A stretch of 64,000 nt of DNA from the NCBI RefSeq assembly GCF_020405225.1, contig NZ_CP084472.1, positions 1,488,001-1,552,000 on the forward strand, given 5' to 3'. Source of the stretch: Natrinema sp. DC36. GTDB lineage: Archaea > Halobacteriota > Halobacteria > Halobacteriales > Natrialbaceae. This document shows, piece by piece, positions 16,699-25,572 of the stretch. The notes under the pieces are model-generated. The model did not search any database. It was not told the DNA's origin and saw only the letters and a list, made by a program, of their open reading frames with translations. The position numbers and the translations under genes are program-made. The first letter of the stretch is position 1, and each line of letters starts with the position of its first letter.

Positions 16699-16899
16699 AT
16701 GGAATATAAAACACTCTTTCGTTTTTTGAGGACAACAGTCGTTCTCTGGCTACTCGTGATCGTGATCTCAGCGGTGGTTTCCCCACCAGACCCCTTCACA
16801 CAGATTCTGTATGCGATTCCACTGCTGTTTCTCGCCACTGTCATTTCGTATATTCTCACGTACAGAGGCGGGTTCGATTATCTAGAAACGAAATTTTGA
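16699..16899 (+). CDS. Small two-helix membrane protein, hypothetical
   Basis: 66 residues with two hydrophobic helices (about residues 10-28 and 35-54: VVLWLLVIVISAVV and ILYAIPLLFLATVISYIL) separated by a SPPDPFTQ turn, and a polar tail ending RGGFDYLETKF. The composition is less GC-rich than its neighbours. Small proteins of this shape are common and mostly uncharacterised in haloarchaea. A dyad covers the promoter. Confidence 0.55.
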   Translation: MEYKTLFRFLRTTVVLWLLVIVISAVVSPPDPFTQILYAIPLLFLATVISYILTYRGGFDYLETKF

Positions 16900-17369
16900 C
16901 CCGGTTCAGTTTGTGCATCCATCGAACAAAGTCTCCGAACCCGTTTCGATACGTTCGCAAGTGGACTGTTCGACTCGAGGAGAACAACGCGGAGTTCCTG
17001 CGTATCGTGGCGGCACGGAGTTGCCTCGCCCTCCCCAGCCGATTGCGGTCCTCGCTCCCACGGGTCGCTGCGGTCCTCATCCCTCGCACGGCCTTGTCGG
17101 TCGCTCTCGCTGTGCTCACGGTTCCCTGCGGTCACCGTTCGCTATCCGAGGCGCTCACTGTGTTCGCGCCTCGCGACGCTCGCTCGGCCGACAGCGCGCG
17201 CCACCGCATATCGGTTCGCGAGTCCGAAGTGAAAACACGGATCGTCTCCCCGTCTCGTTCGATGGAAGACACGACGAGAAAGGACCGATCCACAGAGACC
17301 CTCTGCTCCCCGAGTAACGGAATACGGTCGACGCGACAGCAGTACCAACAGTAGGGGCTCGAGAGCGAC
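16900..17369. repeat. GC-rich quasi-repetitive intergenic block
   Basis: Between about 17010 and 17230 the sequence is built of short GC-rich words (CGCTGCGGTCCTC, GTCGGTCGCTCTCGCTGTGCTCACGG, TGCGGTCACCGTTCGCTATCCGAGGCGCTCACTG). Several frames are open on both strands, but their translations (runs of Arg, Ser, Ala, Leu) lack the acidic bias of every real gene here. I recall similar blocks being scattered between genes in related haloarchaea. It is best treated as non-coding repeat-derived sequence rather than as genes. Confidence 0.4.
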
Positions 17370-18491
17370 CTATCGAACGGCTCGAGTCGCGTCGTCCATA
17401 ATTTCGAGCGCCTCCTTCAGTTCCTCCGTTCCGGTCGCATACGAGAGCCGAGCGTAGCCCGCGCCGTTCGCGCCGAATGCGTCGCCGGGGACGACGACGA
17501 CGCCGCGCTCGAGCACCTCTTCACACCAGCCGTCGGGGACCTTCGGCATCGCGTAGAAGGCCCCTTCGGGGGTCGGCACCTCGAGGCCGGCGTCGGTGAG
17601 CCCGTCGAGCACGAGGTCCCGCCGCTGCTCGAAGGTGTCGACCATCTCCCGAACCCGATCCTGGGGCCCCGTCAGGGCGGCCTCGGCGGCGTACTGTGCG
17701 GGCGCGGAGGCACAGGCCTGCCCGTACTGGTGGACGCGAAGCATGCGCTCGATGCGCCGATTCGATGCGACGACCCAGCCGAGTCGCCAGCCGGTCATCG
17801 AGTAGGTCTTCGAGCAGGCGCTGACGACGAGGACGTTGTCCGTCTCGGCGAACTCGAGGGGCGAGTGGTGCTCGCCCTCGAACACGATGTGCTCGTAGAC
17901 CTCGTCGGAGATGCAGAGCACGTCGTGCTCGTCCGCGATGCGGGCGAACTCGCGCATGTCGTCCTCGCTCTGGACGGCTCCCGTCGGGTTCGCGGGGCTA
18001 TTGACGACGAACGCGGCCGTCTCCGGGGTAATGGCGTCCTCGACCGTCGCGGGATCGAGCGTCAGATCCTCTCGCAACCCAACGGGCTTCGGCGTGCCGT
18101 CGGCGATGTGGGTCAGCGCGTCGTAGGAGACGAAACCCGGATCCGGGAAGATCACTTCCTCGCCGGGATCGACGTGGGCCTCGAGCGCGAGATGGAGCGC
18201 CTCGCTGCCGCCGGAGGTGGCGATCACGTCTTCGGGGTAGATCTCGAGGCCGTAGTCCCGGTCGTACTTCGCCGAAATCGCCTCTCGAAGCTGCGGGGTG
18301 CCCTTGTTCGAGGTGTAGGCGTCGGCCCGCCCGGCCTCGATCGCTTCGATCGCCCCGCGACGGGCGTGGGCGGGCGTCGGGAAGTCCGGTTGGCCGAGGC
18401 CGAGGTTGATCGCGTCGTCGCCGGCGGCCTCGAAGACCTCGCGAATCCCGCTGATCGACACCTGCTCGACTCGCGCTGCGAAGTCGGTCAT
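17370..18491 (-). CDS. PLP-dependent aminotransferase, class I/II (aspartate-type)
   Basis: 373 residues, full length for fold-type I aminotransferases of the AspC/subgroup I-gamma type. Features: LGLGQPDFPTP near the N terminus, SGGSEALHLALEA, NSPANPTGAV, the PLP Asp/Tyr region CISDEVYEHIVFEG, the Schiff-base lysine in VSACSKTYSMTGWRLGW, and a C-terminal Arg in GYARLSYATG. It transfers amino groups between aspartate or another amino acid and 2-oxoglutarate; precise specificity is not determinable. It stands alone on the minus strand. Confidence 0.92.
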   Translation of the reverse strand: MTDFAARVEQVSISGIREVFEAAGDDAINLGLGQPDFPTPAHARRGAIEAIEAGRADAYTSNKGTPQLREAISAKYDRDYGLEIYPEDVIATSGGSEALHLALEAHVDPGEEVIFPDPGFVSYDALTHIADGTPKPVGLREDLTLDPATVEDAITPETAAFVVNSPANPTGAVQSEDDMREFARIADEHDVLCISDEVYEHIVFEGEHHSPLEFAETDNVLVVSACSKTYSMTGWRLGWVVASNRRIERMLRVHQYGQACASAPAQYAAEAALTGPQDRVREMVDTFEQRRDLVLDGLTDAGLEVPTPEGAFYAMPKVPDGWCEEVLERGVVVVPGDAFGANGAGYARLSYATGTEELKEALEIMDDATRAVR

Positions 18492-18673
18492 GGCTACATG
18501 GGGGCGGCCGATCCCGATAACTCTTCATGTGTTCGTCGGTCCGGGCTCATCGCCCGAACGGTCCCGAACTCCGAACCGTCTCGACCCCAAACCCTCTCGC
18601 CCCGTAAACGGTCTTGTCAGCGGTCCTGAAGTAGCCACAAGGGATATGCCGCTCGTAGCGAATCTCTCTTTCA

Positions 18674-19342
18674 ATGACTCTCACTCGCCGATCGGTGCTC
18701 GCCGCGGGCGCGACCGGAGCCCTCGCACTGACGGCAGGCTGTCTCGACGTCGTTCTCGGTAACGGGCCCCTCGAGTTCGAATCCGACCGCGTCGCCCCGA
18801 CCGAGGGCGCGCTCGAGGAGGCCGGCTACGAGGAAAGCGGCGTCAATAACGACGCGATCGAGCGGACGGTCGACCTCCCGGGCGGCATCGAACGCGACGT
18901 CCGGGCCGGCGTCTGGCGTTCGGTTTACACGAAGGAGGTCGACTATCTGGGCGAGACGCGCGAGGGAGCCGCCTTCGCGGGCGTCTCGATTCCCGGCATG
19001 AAGGTCGCCGGCCGATCGCTCAACCCGCTCGACGATATGTCGAACGGGGAACTCCTCGAGCGGTTTCTGAGCGAGGTTCCCAGCGATCACGGCGATATTT
19101 CGAACGTTCAACGCGAGGATTCGTTCGGTCTCGATATCCTCGGCGACGGACGCGAGGTCGACCTGTTCGTCGGCCAGAGCGAACTCGAGGGCGAGACGAT
19201 CGATATCGAGATCAAGATCACGTCGTTCGAGCACGAGGGCGATCTGCTCGTGTTGCTCGGGACTTACCCGAAGCTGCTCACTGCCGAAGCCGCGAACGTC
19301 GAGAAACTGATGGAGTCCGTCGAACACCCCTTCGAGGAGTAG
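18674..19342 (+). CDS. Exported lipoprotein of the haloarchaeal DUF6517 type
   Basis: 222 residues. A Tat-like signal RRSVLAAGATGALALTAGC ends in a lipobox whose Cys is near residue 22, giving a membrane-anchored lipoprotein. The mature part has GVWRSVYTKEVDY, FAGVSIPGMKVAGRSLNPLD and a C-terminal strand set IEIKITSFEHEGDLLVLLGTYP, matching my memory of the DUF6517 family; this is recognition without a database check. Function is unknown. Confidence 0.75.
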   Translation: MTLTRRSVLAAGATGALALTAGCLDVVLGNGPLEFESDRVAPTEGALEEAGYEESGVNNDAIERTVDLPGGIERDVRAGVWRSVYTKEVDYLGETREGAAFAGVSIPGMKVAGRSLNPLDDMSNGELLERFLSEVPSDHGDISNVQREDSFGLDILGDGREVDLFVGQSELEGETIDIEIKITSFEHEGDLLVLLGTYPKLLTAEAANVEKLMESVEHPFEE

Positions 19343-19586
19343 GGTTCGATTCGCAGTCTCGAGTTACGGAACGGGGCACAAATCGGTCGGGTCGGCCGGT
19401 TTTAGCCGAACTACAGACGACCGCATTTTCGATTAAACTGGCTGACTTACTAACAGTGAACAGAATGAAGAGTGTATGGATAAACAGTGTGTGGGAAGCT
19501 AGCACACGAAACGAGATCGGTACAAACGATCTGCGCACAGCAGGGGTCGTGCGCACAGAACGGAAAGCGAGCAGCGAACGGCGGCG

Positions 19587-20453
19587 TCAGTAGAACTCGC
19601 GGACGAGATCCATCGCGTCCTCGGGCGCGCCGTCGGGGATCTCGGACATGTCCTCGGTGACGCCGTGTTGTTCGTGGTACGGCACGGAGTTTTCGTTCTG
19701 GTACATGACTCCCTGGTACTCCTTGTCGCTGTCGAGGATGACTTTCTTTGCGGCCTCGTAGTCGTTCGGATCGTGATCCTCGTCCTCCTGCAGGTCGACG
19801 AGACTGTCGCGGAAGTAGTCGTAGGTGTCGACGTCGTTGAACGTGACGCACGGACTGAAGACGTTGACGAAGCCGAAGCCGTCGTGTTCGATGGCCTGCT
19901 CGATGATCTCCGCGTGGCGCATCGCGTCCGAACTGAACGACTGCGCGATGAAGCTCGCGCCGGAGGCCATCGCCAGGGCGAGCGGGTTGACCGGCGGCTG
20001 CTTGGGCCCTTCGGGGGTCGTGCTGGTCTCGAAGTCCGACCGCGAGGTCGGCGAGGCCTGCCCCTTCGTCAGCCCGTAGATGCGGTTGTCCATGACCACG
20101 TAGGTCATGTCGACGTTCCGGCGAACGGCGTGGACGAAGTGACCGGCACCGATCGAGTAGCCGTCACCGTCGCCGCCGGCGACCATGACCTCGATATCGG
20201 GACGGGCCATCTTGACGCCGGTGCCGACCGGGAGCGCACGGCCGTGGACCCCGTGAAGGGCGTAGCTGTGCATGTACGTCCCGATCTTGCCGGAACAGCC
20301 GATCCCCGCCACCACGAAGGTGTTATCGGGGTCGTTGCCGGTGTTCGCGAGGGCTTTCATCATGCCGTTCATCGTCCCGAAGTCGCCGCATCCGGGACAC
20401 CACGTCGGCTGCTTGTCGGATTTGAAGTCGGTGAATCGTACGTCGGAGCTCAT
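19587..20453 (-). CDS. korB: 2-oxoacid:ferredoxin oxidoreductase subunit beta
   Basis: 288 residues. It contains the ThDP-binding signature GDGDGYSIGAGHFVHAVRRN with NRIYGLTKG downstream and the Cys motif WCPGCGDFG near the N terminus. A further Cys (CSGKIG) may join a 4Fe-4S cluster. With KorA it oxidatively decarboxylates 2-oxoglutarate or pyruvate to acyl-CoA, reducing ferredoxin; haloarchaea use these enzymes in place of NAD-linked dehydrogenase complexes. It is translated from an ATG that overlaps the stop of korA by one base, so the two are co-translated. Confidence 0.93.
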   Translation of the reverse strand: MSSDVRFTDFKSDKQPTWCPGCGDFGTMNGMMKALANTGNDPDNTFVVAGIGCSGKIGTYMHSYALHGVHGRALPVGTGVKMARPDIEVMVAGGDGDGYSIGAGHFVHAVRRNVDMTYVVMDNRIYGLTKGQASPTSRSDFETSTTPEGPKQPPVNPLALAMASGASFIAQSFSSDAMRHAEIIEQAIEHDGFGFVNVFSPCVTFNDVDTYDYFRDSLVDLQEDEDHDPNDYEAAKKVILDSDKEYQGVMYQNENSVPYHEQHGVTEDMSEIPDGAPEDAMDLVREFY

Positions 20454-22207
20454 TATGCTGGTACCTCCTCGGAGAGTTTGTCGGTGATATCGTCTGCGAG
20501 TTCGTCGGCCTTGAATCGAACGCCCGTGTACTTGTTGATGCGCTTCACGCGGGTAAGCACGTCGTGTTCGATCACGTCGGCGAACTGTCCGGTCGCGTTA
20601 CACTCGACGACGATCGTCTCGTCGGCGGCCTCGATCTCCTCGGTCAGGTCCGGCCGCGGGAAGATGTACGGCACCGAGATGACGCGGACGTCGATGCCGT
20701 CCGCCTCGAGGTAGTCGAGCGCTTCGATGAGCGCGCCCTCGTTGGACCCCCACGAGATGACGAGGTTGTCGGCGTCCGGGTTCCCGAACTCGCGGTAGTC
20801 CCACTCCTCCTCGTTCCGGGCGGTCTCGACCTTGCGGTATCGCTTGTCGACCTGGTGGACGCGCTCGTCTTCTTCCTCCGTCCGGCGGCCGAGCTCGTCG
20901 TGCTCGAGGCCGGTGGACATGTGTGCGGCATCGGTCGTCCCGGGGATAGCGCGCGGGCTGACTCCGTCTTCGGTGACGGCGTGGGCGCGGAAGTGACCCT
21001 GTGCGTCGAGCCACTCGTCGACCTCGTCTTCGTCGACGAGCTTGCCGCGATCGATCTCGACGTCGTCCATGTCGAAGACCTCCGGCGGGAACGTCTGTTC
21101 GGTGACCGACATCGCCAGATCGGAGACCAGGAAGACCGGCGTCTGGTACTTCTCTGCGAGATTGAACGCCTCGACGGTCTTCCAGAAACACTCGGTGATC
21201 GACGTGGGGGCGACGACGAACCGCGGGACTTCACCGTGGCCGGCGTACAGCGCCATGTCGAGATCTCCCTGTTCCTGTTTGGTCGGCATCCCAGTCGAGG
21301 GACCGGACCGCTGCACGTCGGCGATGACCAGCGGGGTCTCGCTGGTCGCGACCAGGCCGAAGGTCTCGGTCATGAGGTCGATCCCGGCCCCAGACGTCGC
21401 GGTCATCGATCGGGCACCGGCACGTGCGGCCCCGAGAGACATGTTGATCGCCGATAACTCGTCTTCCGCCTGCACGACGTGACCGCCGTAGTCTTCGATG
21501 CGTTCCGTCAGATACTCCATGATCGACGTCGCGGGCGTGATCGGATAGCCGGCGTAGAACCGGCAGCCAGCGGCGATGGCACCCATGCCGATCGCCTCGT
21601 TGCCGTTGAGTAAGACGTAGTCGTTGTCGGTCGTGTCGATGTTGTAGCCGAGGTGGTCCAGGTCGTAGTTCTCCTGGACGTACTCCTGCCCCGCCCGGGC
21701 GGCCGCCTTGTTGTTCTCGACGATCTTCGAGCCCTTCCCGCCGAAGCGCTTCTCGAGGGCTTCGTCCAGGTACTCGACGTCGAAGCCGGTGATTTCGCAC
21801 GCGGCACCGAGCGCGACGATGTTGCGCATGATCGCGCCGCCGGCCTCCTCGGCCAGCGTCTTCAGCGGGACGTCGACTGCGGTCATTTCGTCGGGAATCT
21901 CGGCTTCCCACGAGCGCTCGCCGTCGTAGATGATGGCGCTGCCCTCGTGTAGTTCGTCGAGGTTCTCGTCGATCGTCCGCTGTGTGAGCGCGACGAGGAT
22001 GTCCAGTCGGTCGACGACGCTCTGGACCTGCTCGACCGACGTCCGAATCTTGTAGGCAGTGTACCCGCCGCGGATCCGGGACGCGAAGTCTTTCGACGTG
22101 AATACGTGCCGTCCGGCTCGGGAAAGGGCCTGAGCGAAGATTTTACCCGTGGAGTCGATACCGTCGCCGGCCTCGCCTCCGACCGCCCAGTTGAGATCCT
22201 CAGCCAT
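20453..22207 (-). CDS. korA: 2-oxoacid:ferredoxin oxidoreductase subunit alpha (fused gamma-alpha)
   Basis: 584 residues. Residues about 5-190 are the gamma domain (VGGEAGDGIDSTGKIFAQAL, SRIRGGYTAYKIRTS). The rest is the alpha domain with GNEAIGMGAIAAGCRFYAGYPITPA and SGAGIDLMTETFGL. The ATG at 22207 begins MAEDLNWAVGGE; upstream in-frame residues from 22297 are a poor match and overlap the promoter. A TATA-like element lies 24-33 bases upstream. It forms an operon with korB. Whether pyruvate or 2-oxoglutarate is the substrate is not fixed by these motifs. Confidence 0.93.
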   Translation of the reverse strand: MAEDLNWAVGGEAGDGIDSTGKIFAQALSRAGRHVFTSKDFASRIRGGYTAYKIRTSVEQVQSVVDRLDILVALTQRTIDENLDELHEGSAIIYDGERSWEAEIPDEMTAVDVPLKTLAEEAGGAIMRNIVALGAACEITGFDVEYLDEALEKRFGGKGSKIVENNKAAARAGQEYVQENYDLDHLGYNIDTTDNDYVLLNGNEAIGMGAIAAGCRFYAGYPITPATSIMEYLTERIEDYGGHVVQAEDELSAINMSLGAARAGARSMTATSGAGIDLMTETFGLVATSETPLVIADVQRSGPSTGMPTKQEQGDLDMALYAGHGEVPRFVVAPTSITECFWKTVEAFNLAEKYQTPVFLVSDLAMSVTEQTFPPEVFDMDDVEIDRGKLVDEDEVDEWLDAQGHFRAHAVTEDGVSPRAIPGTTDAAHMSTGLEHDELGRRTEEEDERVHQVDKRYRKVETARNEEEWDYREFGNPDADNLVISWGSNEGALIEALDYLEADGIDVRVISVPYIFPRPDLTEEIEAADETIVVECNATGQFADVIEHDVLTRVKRINKYTGVRFKADELADDITDKLSEEVPA

Positions 22208-22230
22208 GTTATGCTGAGCCTTGCCCCCCA

Positions 22231-22240
22231 TAAATGAAAA
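22231..22240 (-). promoter_or_regulatory. TATA-like element of the korAB operon
   Basis: On the minus strand TTTTCATTTA sits 24-33 bases before the korA ATG at 22207. The spacing suggests transcription starting at or within a few bases of the start codon. Confidence 0.45.
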
Positions 22241-22506
22241 GGCTTCTGAAACCCCAACCGGACAACCGCAACGGTGGGTGATATGTTCGATAGCCATGGA
22301 CAGTTTTCATTAATCGTTACAAATTGCGCCGGTGACGGTTACCAACGGAAAGAAACGGGTAACGCAGTGAATGTGGTATCGAAGTGCACGGTCAGTTTCA
22401 CCGTCCGTGCCCGCAACACGATCCCGGATCAGGACCGGAATCGAGTCGAACCGGCGGCGGCGATGGAACGGAACGACTTTTCGACCCGCCCCCGAACGGA
22501 CTCATC

Positions 22507-23145
22507 ATGGAAGGGACGCCAGTCACCGTCGCATCGGTCACCGAAGTCGGTCCGGACACCGTCGCACTCGAACTCGAAACGCCCGACGGGTTCGACGCTC
22601 TGCCGGGCCAGTTCGTCTTGCTCCGGGCCAGCCCCGACGACGAGGTTCTTTCGCGTCACTACACGCTCTCGTCGCCGGACGTCGGAGCGACGTTCGAACT
22701 CACGGTCGGCATCGATCCCGACGGCGACCTCTCGCCGTGGCTCGCCGACCTCGAGGCCGGTGAAACCGTCCACATCGAGGGACCGTTCGGCAGGATTACG
22801 TACGACGGTGCGGGCGACATCGTCGCGGTCGCCGGCGGGCCGGGAATCGGTCCCTCGGTGGCGGTCGCCGAAGCGGCCCACGACGCGGGTCACGACGCCG
22901 TCGTAATCTACCGAGCGGACGAACCCGCTCACACCGACCGCCTCGAGGCGCTCGAGAGCGCCGGTGCAACGATTCGGTACGTCGACGTGGACGATGACGA
23001 CGACCTGACGGACGCGATCGCCACGCACCGCGAGGACGGCCAGCTGTACGCGTTCGGCTTCGACGACTTCGTCACGTTCGTCGCCGAGGCGATCGACGAC
23101 GCCGGCGGCGACCCGGATGAAGCGTTGATCGAGAACTTCGGCTGA
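22507..23145 (+). CDS. Ferredoxin/flavodoxin-NADP reductase-type flavoprotein (short)
   Basis: 212 residues. The FAD domain has LPGQFVLLRASPDD and the RxYxLSS motif in SRHYTLSSPDV. The nucleotide-binding part has VAVAGGPGIGPSVAVAEAAH and a closing FGFDDFVTFVAEAIDDAGG. It probably shuttles electrons between a pyridine nucleotide and an iron-sulfur or other acceptor. It has no fused ferredoxin domain. The ATG at 22507 was chosen over an upstream in-frame ATG because it begins the beta-barrel directly (EGTPVTVASVTEV). The 300 bases before it hold only a short GTTACC/GGTAAC inverted repeat. Confidence 0.85.
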   Translation: MEGTPVTVASVTEVGPDTVALELETPDGFDALPGQFVLLRASPDDEVLSRHYTLSSPDVGATFELTVGIDPDGDLSPWLADLEAGETVHIEGPFGRITYDGAGDIVAVAGGPGIGPSVAVAEAAHDAGHDAVVIYRADEPAHTDRLEALESAGATIRYVDVDDDDDLTDAIATHREDGQLYAFGFDDFVTFVAEAIDDAGGDPDEALIENFG

Positions 23146-23204
23146 CGATCGGCGTCATTGGCTGGCGGACCGCGGGGCCGGTCTCGAGGTGCCGGCCGGC
23201 GAAC

Positions 23205-23681
23205 TCACGCGTCGGATTCCGTAGATCGGCCCAGTTGCACGAACGCGAGCGCCGCTCCCAGCAGGGCGGTGTTCTTCGAGAAATCGTTGAGCTGTTGTTG
23301 TTTTGCTTCCGGGTCGTCGATGTTCCAGAAGTCGTGCATCAGCGGCGTGGTGGTGACGAAGAATCCGGCGACCGCGGCGGCGGAGGCGGCCGGCACCCGC
23401 CACAGCGCGATGCCGATACCGCCGAACAGGAGGCCGCCGCTTATCGCTGGAACCGAAAACGACGGTGCCGGCGCGTTTTTCATCTCGGCGTACTGGACTC
23501 GCCCCTCGAGGTTTCGGAGGTTGTCCGTCGCCATGAACGCGAGGACGGCACCGAACAGGACGCGTGCGATCCGAAACAGCCCGCTTTCGGTTATCGAACT
23601 AGCGTCCGTCTCCGACCGTCGGCGAGTCTCGCTCGTACTGTCGCGCTGTGTCTCGCGTTGCAGAAGCTTGCTTATACTCAT
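23205..23681 (-). CDS. DoxX-like membrane protein
   Basis: 158 residues. After a polar N-terminal stretch of about 35 residues there are four hydrophobic helices: FRIARVLFGAVLAFMATDNL, ISGGLLFGGIGIALW, AAAVAGFFVTTTPLMHDFW and NTALLGAALAFVQLG. The HDFW/DFSKNTALLGAAL signature is typical of DoxX/DoxD-like proteins of haloarchaea. In other organisms DoxX family members are linked to thiol or quinone redox homeostasis; the role here is unknown. The ATG at 23681 is preferred over an upstream in-frame ATG. Confidence 0.8.
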   Translation of the reverse strand: MSISKLLQRETQRDSTSETRRRSETDASSITESGLFRIARVLFGAVLAFMATDNLRNLEGRVQYAEMKNAPAPSFSVPAISGGLLFGGIGIALWRVPAASAAAVAGFFVTTTPLMHDFWNIDDPEAKQQQLNDFSKNTALLGAALAFVQLGRSTESDA

Positions 23682-23816
23682 ACGCTCGCGTATACGCGCG
23701 GCGGGTTTCAGTCCGACCGTGACATTTGCCTGTTTCGGGAGCGCTGACTGTCGCTCCAGTGAACAGGTTAGAGCGCTTGACAAAGGTGTTTATTCCATAT
23801 CGTGGTGGGAACGCGT

Positions 23817-24773
23817 ATGCGACGACGAGACCTCCTCGCCGGCACGACCGGCGCGGTCTGTGGACTGGCCGGCTGCACGGGTTCGACGATCGACCGACTC
23901 CAGTCGGACCGTCCCGGTACCGACGGTGACGAGTCCGCTACCGACTCGAGCGCCGACACCGATCGGACCGACAGCGAATCGCAATCGGACGACACGATCG
24001 AGGTCGGGGACCCCGACGAGGTGCCGTTCCTCGATGCGCACCCACCACACGAGTTCGAACTCCGAAACGAGGGCGAGGCGGCTCGGACGATCTCCGTGAC
24101 GGTCAGAGCCGAGGGAACCGACGAGGGCGACGGAGACGACGCTGACGGGAGCGATCGCGACACGCTACTCGAGCGCGATCTCGATCTCGCGGCGGGCGAT
24201 GCGATCACGCTCGTCCTTTTCGAACCGCGGTCGTACGTCATCACCGTCACGACGAGCAGCGACGACGGCACGAGCGAGGCGACCGTCACCGACGGGATCG
24301 ACCGCAGCCCCTTCGACTGCACCCGCTCTCGAACGACTCTGACACTTAGCGATACCGGCACGCGGACGGAGTCGACCTCGACCTCGATATCCTGTCCGAC
24401 GCCGGCGGTTGCAGACGCGTCCCTCGAGGTCGGCGAGCGAGAGTGTGCAGGCGGGACGGACGAGGACGGTGCGACCGTCGAGTTCGCGGACGAAACCGTG
24501 ATCGTCGACGGCGATATCACGACGCCAACACCGTGTCACGGCCTCTCGCTGGCCGAGACGGAGTACGACGAGCGACGAGGTGTCCTCGCGATCACCGTCG
24601 CCGTCGGCGAGCAGGAGAGCGACACCTGTACCGACTGTCTCGGAACCGTCGATTACGAGGCTCGGATCGACCTCGAGGGGCGGTATCCGGAGCGCGTTGA
24701 AGTCCACCACGAGACCGGCGACGAGGGTCAGCGGATCACTGCGGCTGAGTACGATTATTCGACGGGCGGGTAA
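23817..24773 (+). CDS. Exported lipoprotein, hypothetical
   Basis: 318 residues. A twin-Arg signal and lipobox (MRRRDLLAGTTGAVCGLAGC) put the lipidated Cys near residue 20. A Ser/Thr/Asp-rich tether of about 45 residues follows, then a beta-rich domain with strands such as EFELRNEGEAARTISVTV and SYVITVTTSSDDGTSEATV. Several Cys residues (CTRS, CPTP, CAGG, CHGL, CTDCLG) suggest disulfides or metal binding. I recognise no catalytic motif. It is probably a cell-surface protein. Family unknown. Confidence 0.75.
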   Translation: MRRRDLLAGTTGAVCGLAGCTGSTIDRLQSDRPGTDGDESATDSSADTDRTDSESQSDDTIEVGDPDEVPFLDAHPPHEFELRNEGEAARTISVTVRAEGTDEGDGDDADGSDRDTLLERDLDLAAGDAITLVLFEPRSYVITVTTSSDDGTSEATVTDGIDRSPFDCTRSRTTLTLSDTGTRTESTSTSISCPTPAVADASLEVGERECAGGTDEDGATVEFADETVIVDGDITTPTPCHGLSLAETEYDERRGVLAITVAVGEQESDTCTDCLGTVDYEARIDLEGRYPERVEVHHETGDEGQRITAAEYDYSTGG

Positions 24774-24790
24774 AACGAGAGTCGAGACGA

Positions 24791-25174
24791 TCAGTGTTCG
24801 ACGAGTTCGATCAGGATACCACCGGTGTCCTTGGGATGCAAGAACGCAACCGAGTGACCCCACGCGCCCGGCCGCGGCTCCTCGTCGATTAGCGTCACGT
24901 CGTGGTCGCGAATCGTCTCGAGGGCCCCCTCGATGTCGTCGGTCGCGAGCGCGAGATGGTGAATTCCCGCTCCGTTGTCCTCGAGATACCGCGAAATCGT
25001 TCCGTCCTCGATGGGTTCGAGCAGCTCGAAGTAGCCGTCACCGCAGTCGAGGAAGACGACGCGCATTCCGTCGAACACCTCCTCGTGGACCGCCTCGAGA
25101 CCGAAGAGGTCGTCGTACAGCGCTGCGAGAGCCTGTGCGTCGTCGGTCGCGATCCCGGCGTGGTCGAAGTGCAT
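24791..25174 (-). CDS. mce: Methylmalonyl-CoA epimerase (VOC fold)
   Basis: 127 residues, the usual length. The two VOC repeats carry the metal ligands: FDHAGIATDDAQALAALYDD (His near residue 4), GAGIHHLALATDDIEGAL (His near residue 75) and a terminal Glu in GGILIELVEH. It interconverts the (S) and (R) forms of methylmalonyl-CoA, working with methylmalonyl-CoA mutase, whose large subunit is encoded 3 kb away on the same strand. The genes are adjacent in many haloarchaea as I recall; here they are separated by an aldo/keto reductase stub and a sugar dehydrogenase. Confidence 0.9.
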   Translation of the reverse strand: MHFDHAGIATDDAQALAALYDDLFGLEAVHEEVFDGMRVVFLDCGDGYFELLEPIEDGTISRYLEDNGAGIHHLALATDDIEGALETIRDHDVTLIDEEPRPGAWGHSVAFLHPKDTGGILIELVEH

Positions 25175-25325
25175 CGGATTGTACTGCACGATGGGGCCGT
25201 GTTACTGTTATGATTTTTCGTGGTGTTCGAGTCGCACTCGAGGAGCGGGCCCACCGCCTCGCGACGGCCGACACTCCAGATGCAACTGGTCGGCCAGCCG
25301 ATCCGAAAGCCCACCGTCGAGTTCG

Positions 25326-25442
25326 AGCGGTTTCGACGGCTCGCTGGCAGTCGTCGCCGATCATACCAGCGGTACCGAGCCCGAGCACGGGTATCTCAGC
25401 TCCCTGTGCGACGACCGTCCCGCTCGTGGAATCAGTGCTCAC
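25326..25442 (-). pseudogene. Aldo/keto reductase N-terminal stub
   Basis: Reading from a GTG at 25442, the first 39 residues resemble the start of an aldo/keto reductase: GAEIPVLGLGTAGMIGDDCQ followed by RAVETA. In intact enzymes this is followed by a GYRHIDTA-type strand carrying the catalytic Asp; here the frame continues into a Trp/Arg/Ser-rich sequence with no family resemblance. The remaining 230 or so residues of the enzyme are absent before the epimerase gene. This is a truncated relic. Confidence 0.55.
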
Positions 25443-25516
25443 GGCTCACCGTTCGATACTGGCTATTCAAGCCGGACCCGGCGAATGACGAGCGACTGGA
25501 CGGGTTCGTCGGATCC

Positions 25517-25562
25517 AAAAAAAGTCGATGGCCGCGAGTCGAGCGTCTCGTCGCTCGAGACG
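25517..25562 (-). terminator. Hairpin plus oligo-T terminator of the sugar dehydrogenase gene
   Basis: Just past the sugar dehydrogenase stop, the minus strand has CGTCTCG-AGCGA-CGAGACG (a perfect 7-bp stem) and, about 20 bases later, TTTTTTT. In archaea the oligo-T tract is the more important element. It would insulate the gene from the downstream stub and the epimerase gene. Confidence 0.5.
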
Positions 25563-25572
25563 TTACGCGTCG

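Noticed and set aside
16896-17354. Plus-strand ORF of about 150 codons in the GC-rich block
   Set aside because: Arg/Ser/Leu-rich translation and word-like repeats indicate non-coding repetitive DNA.
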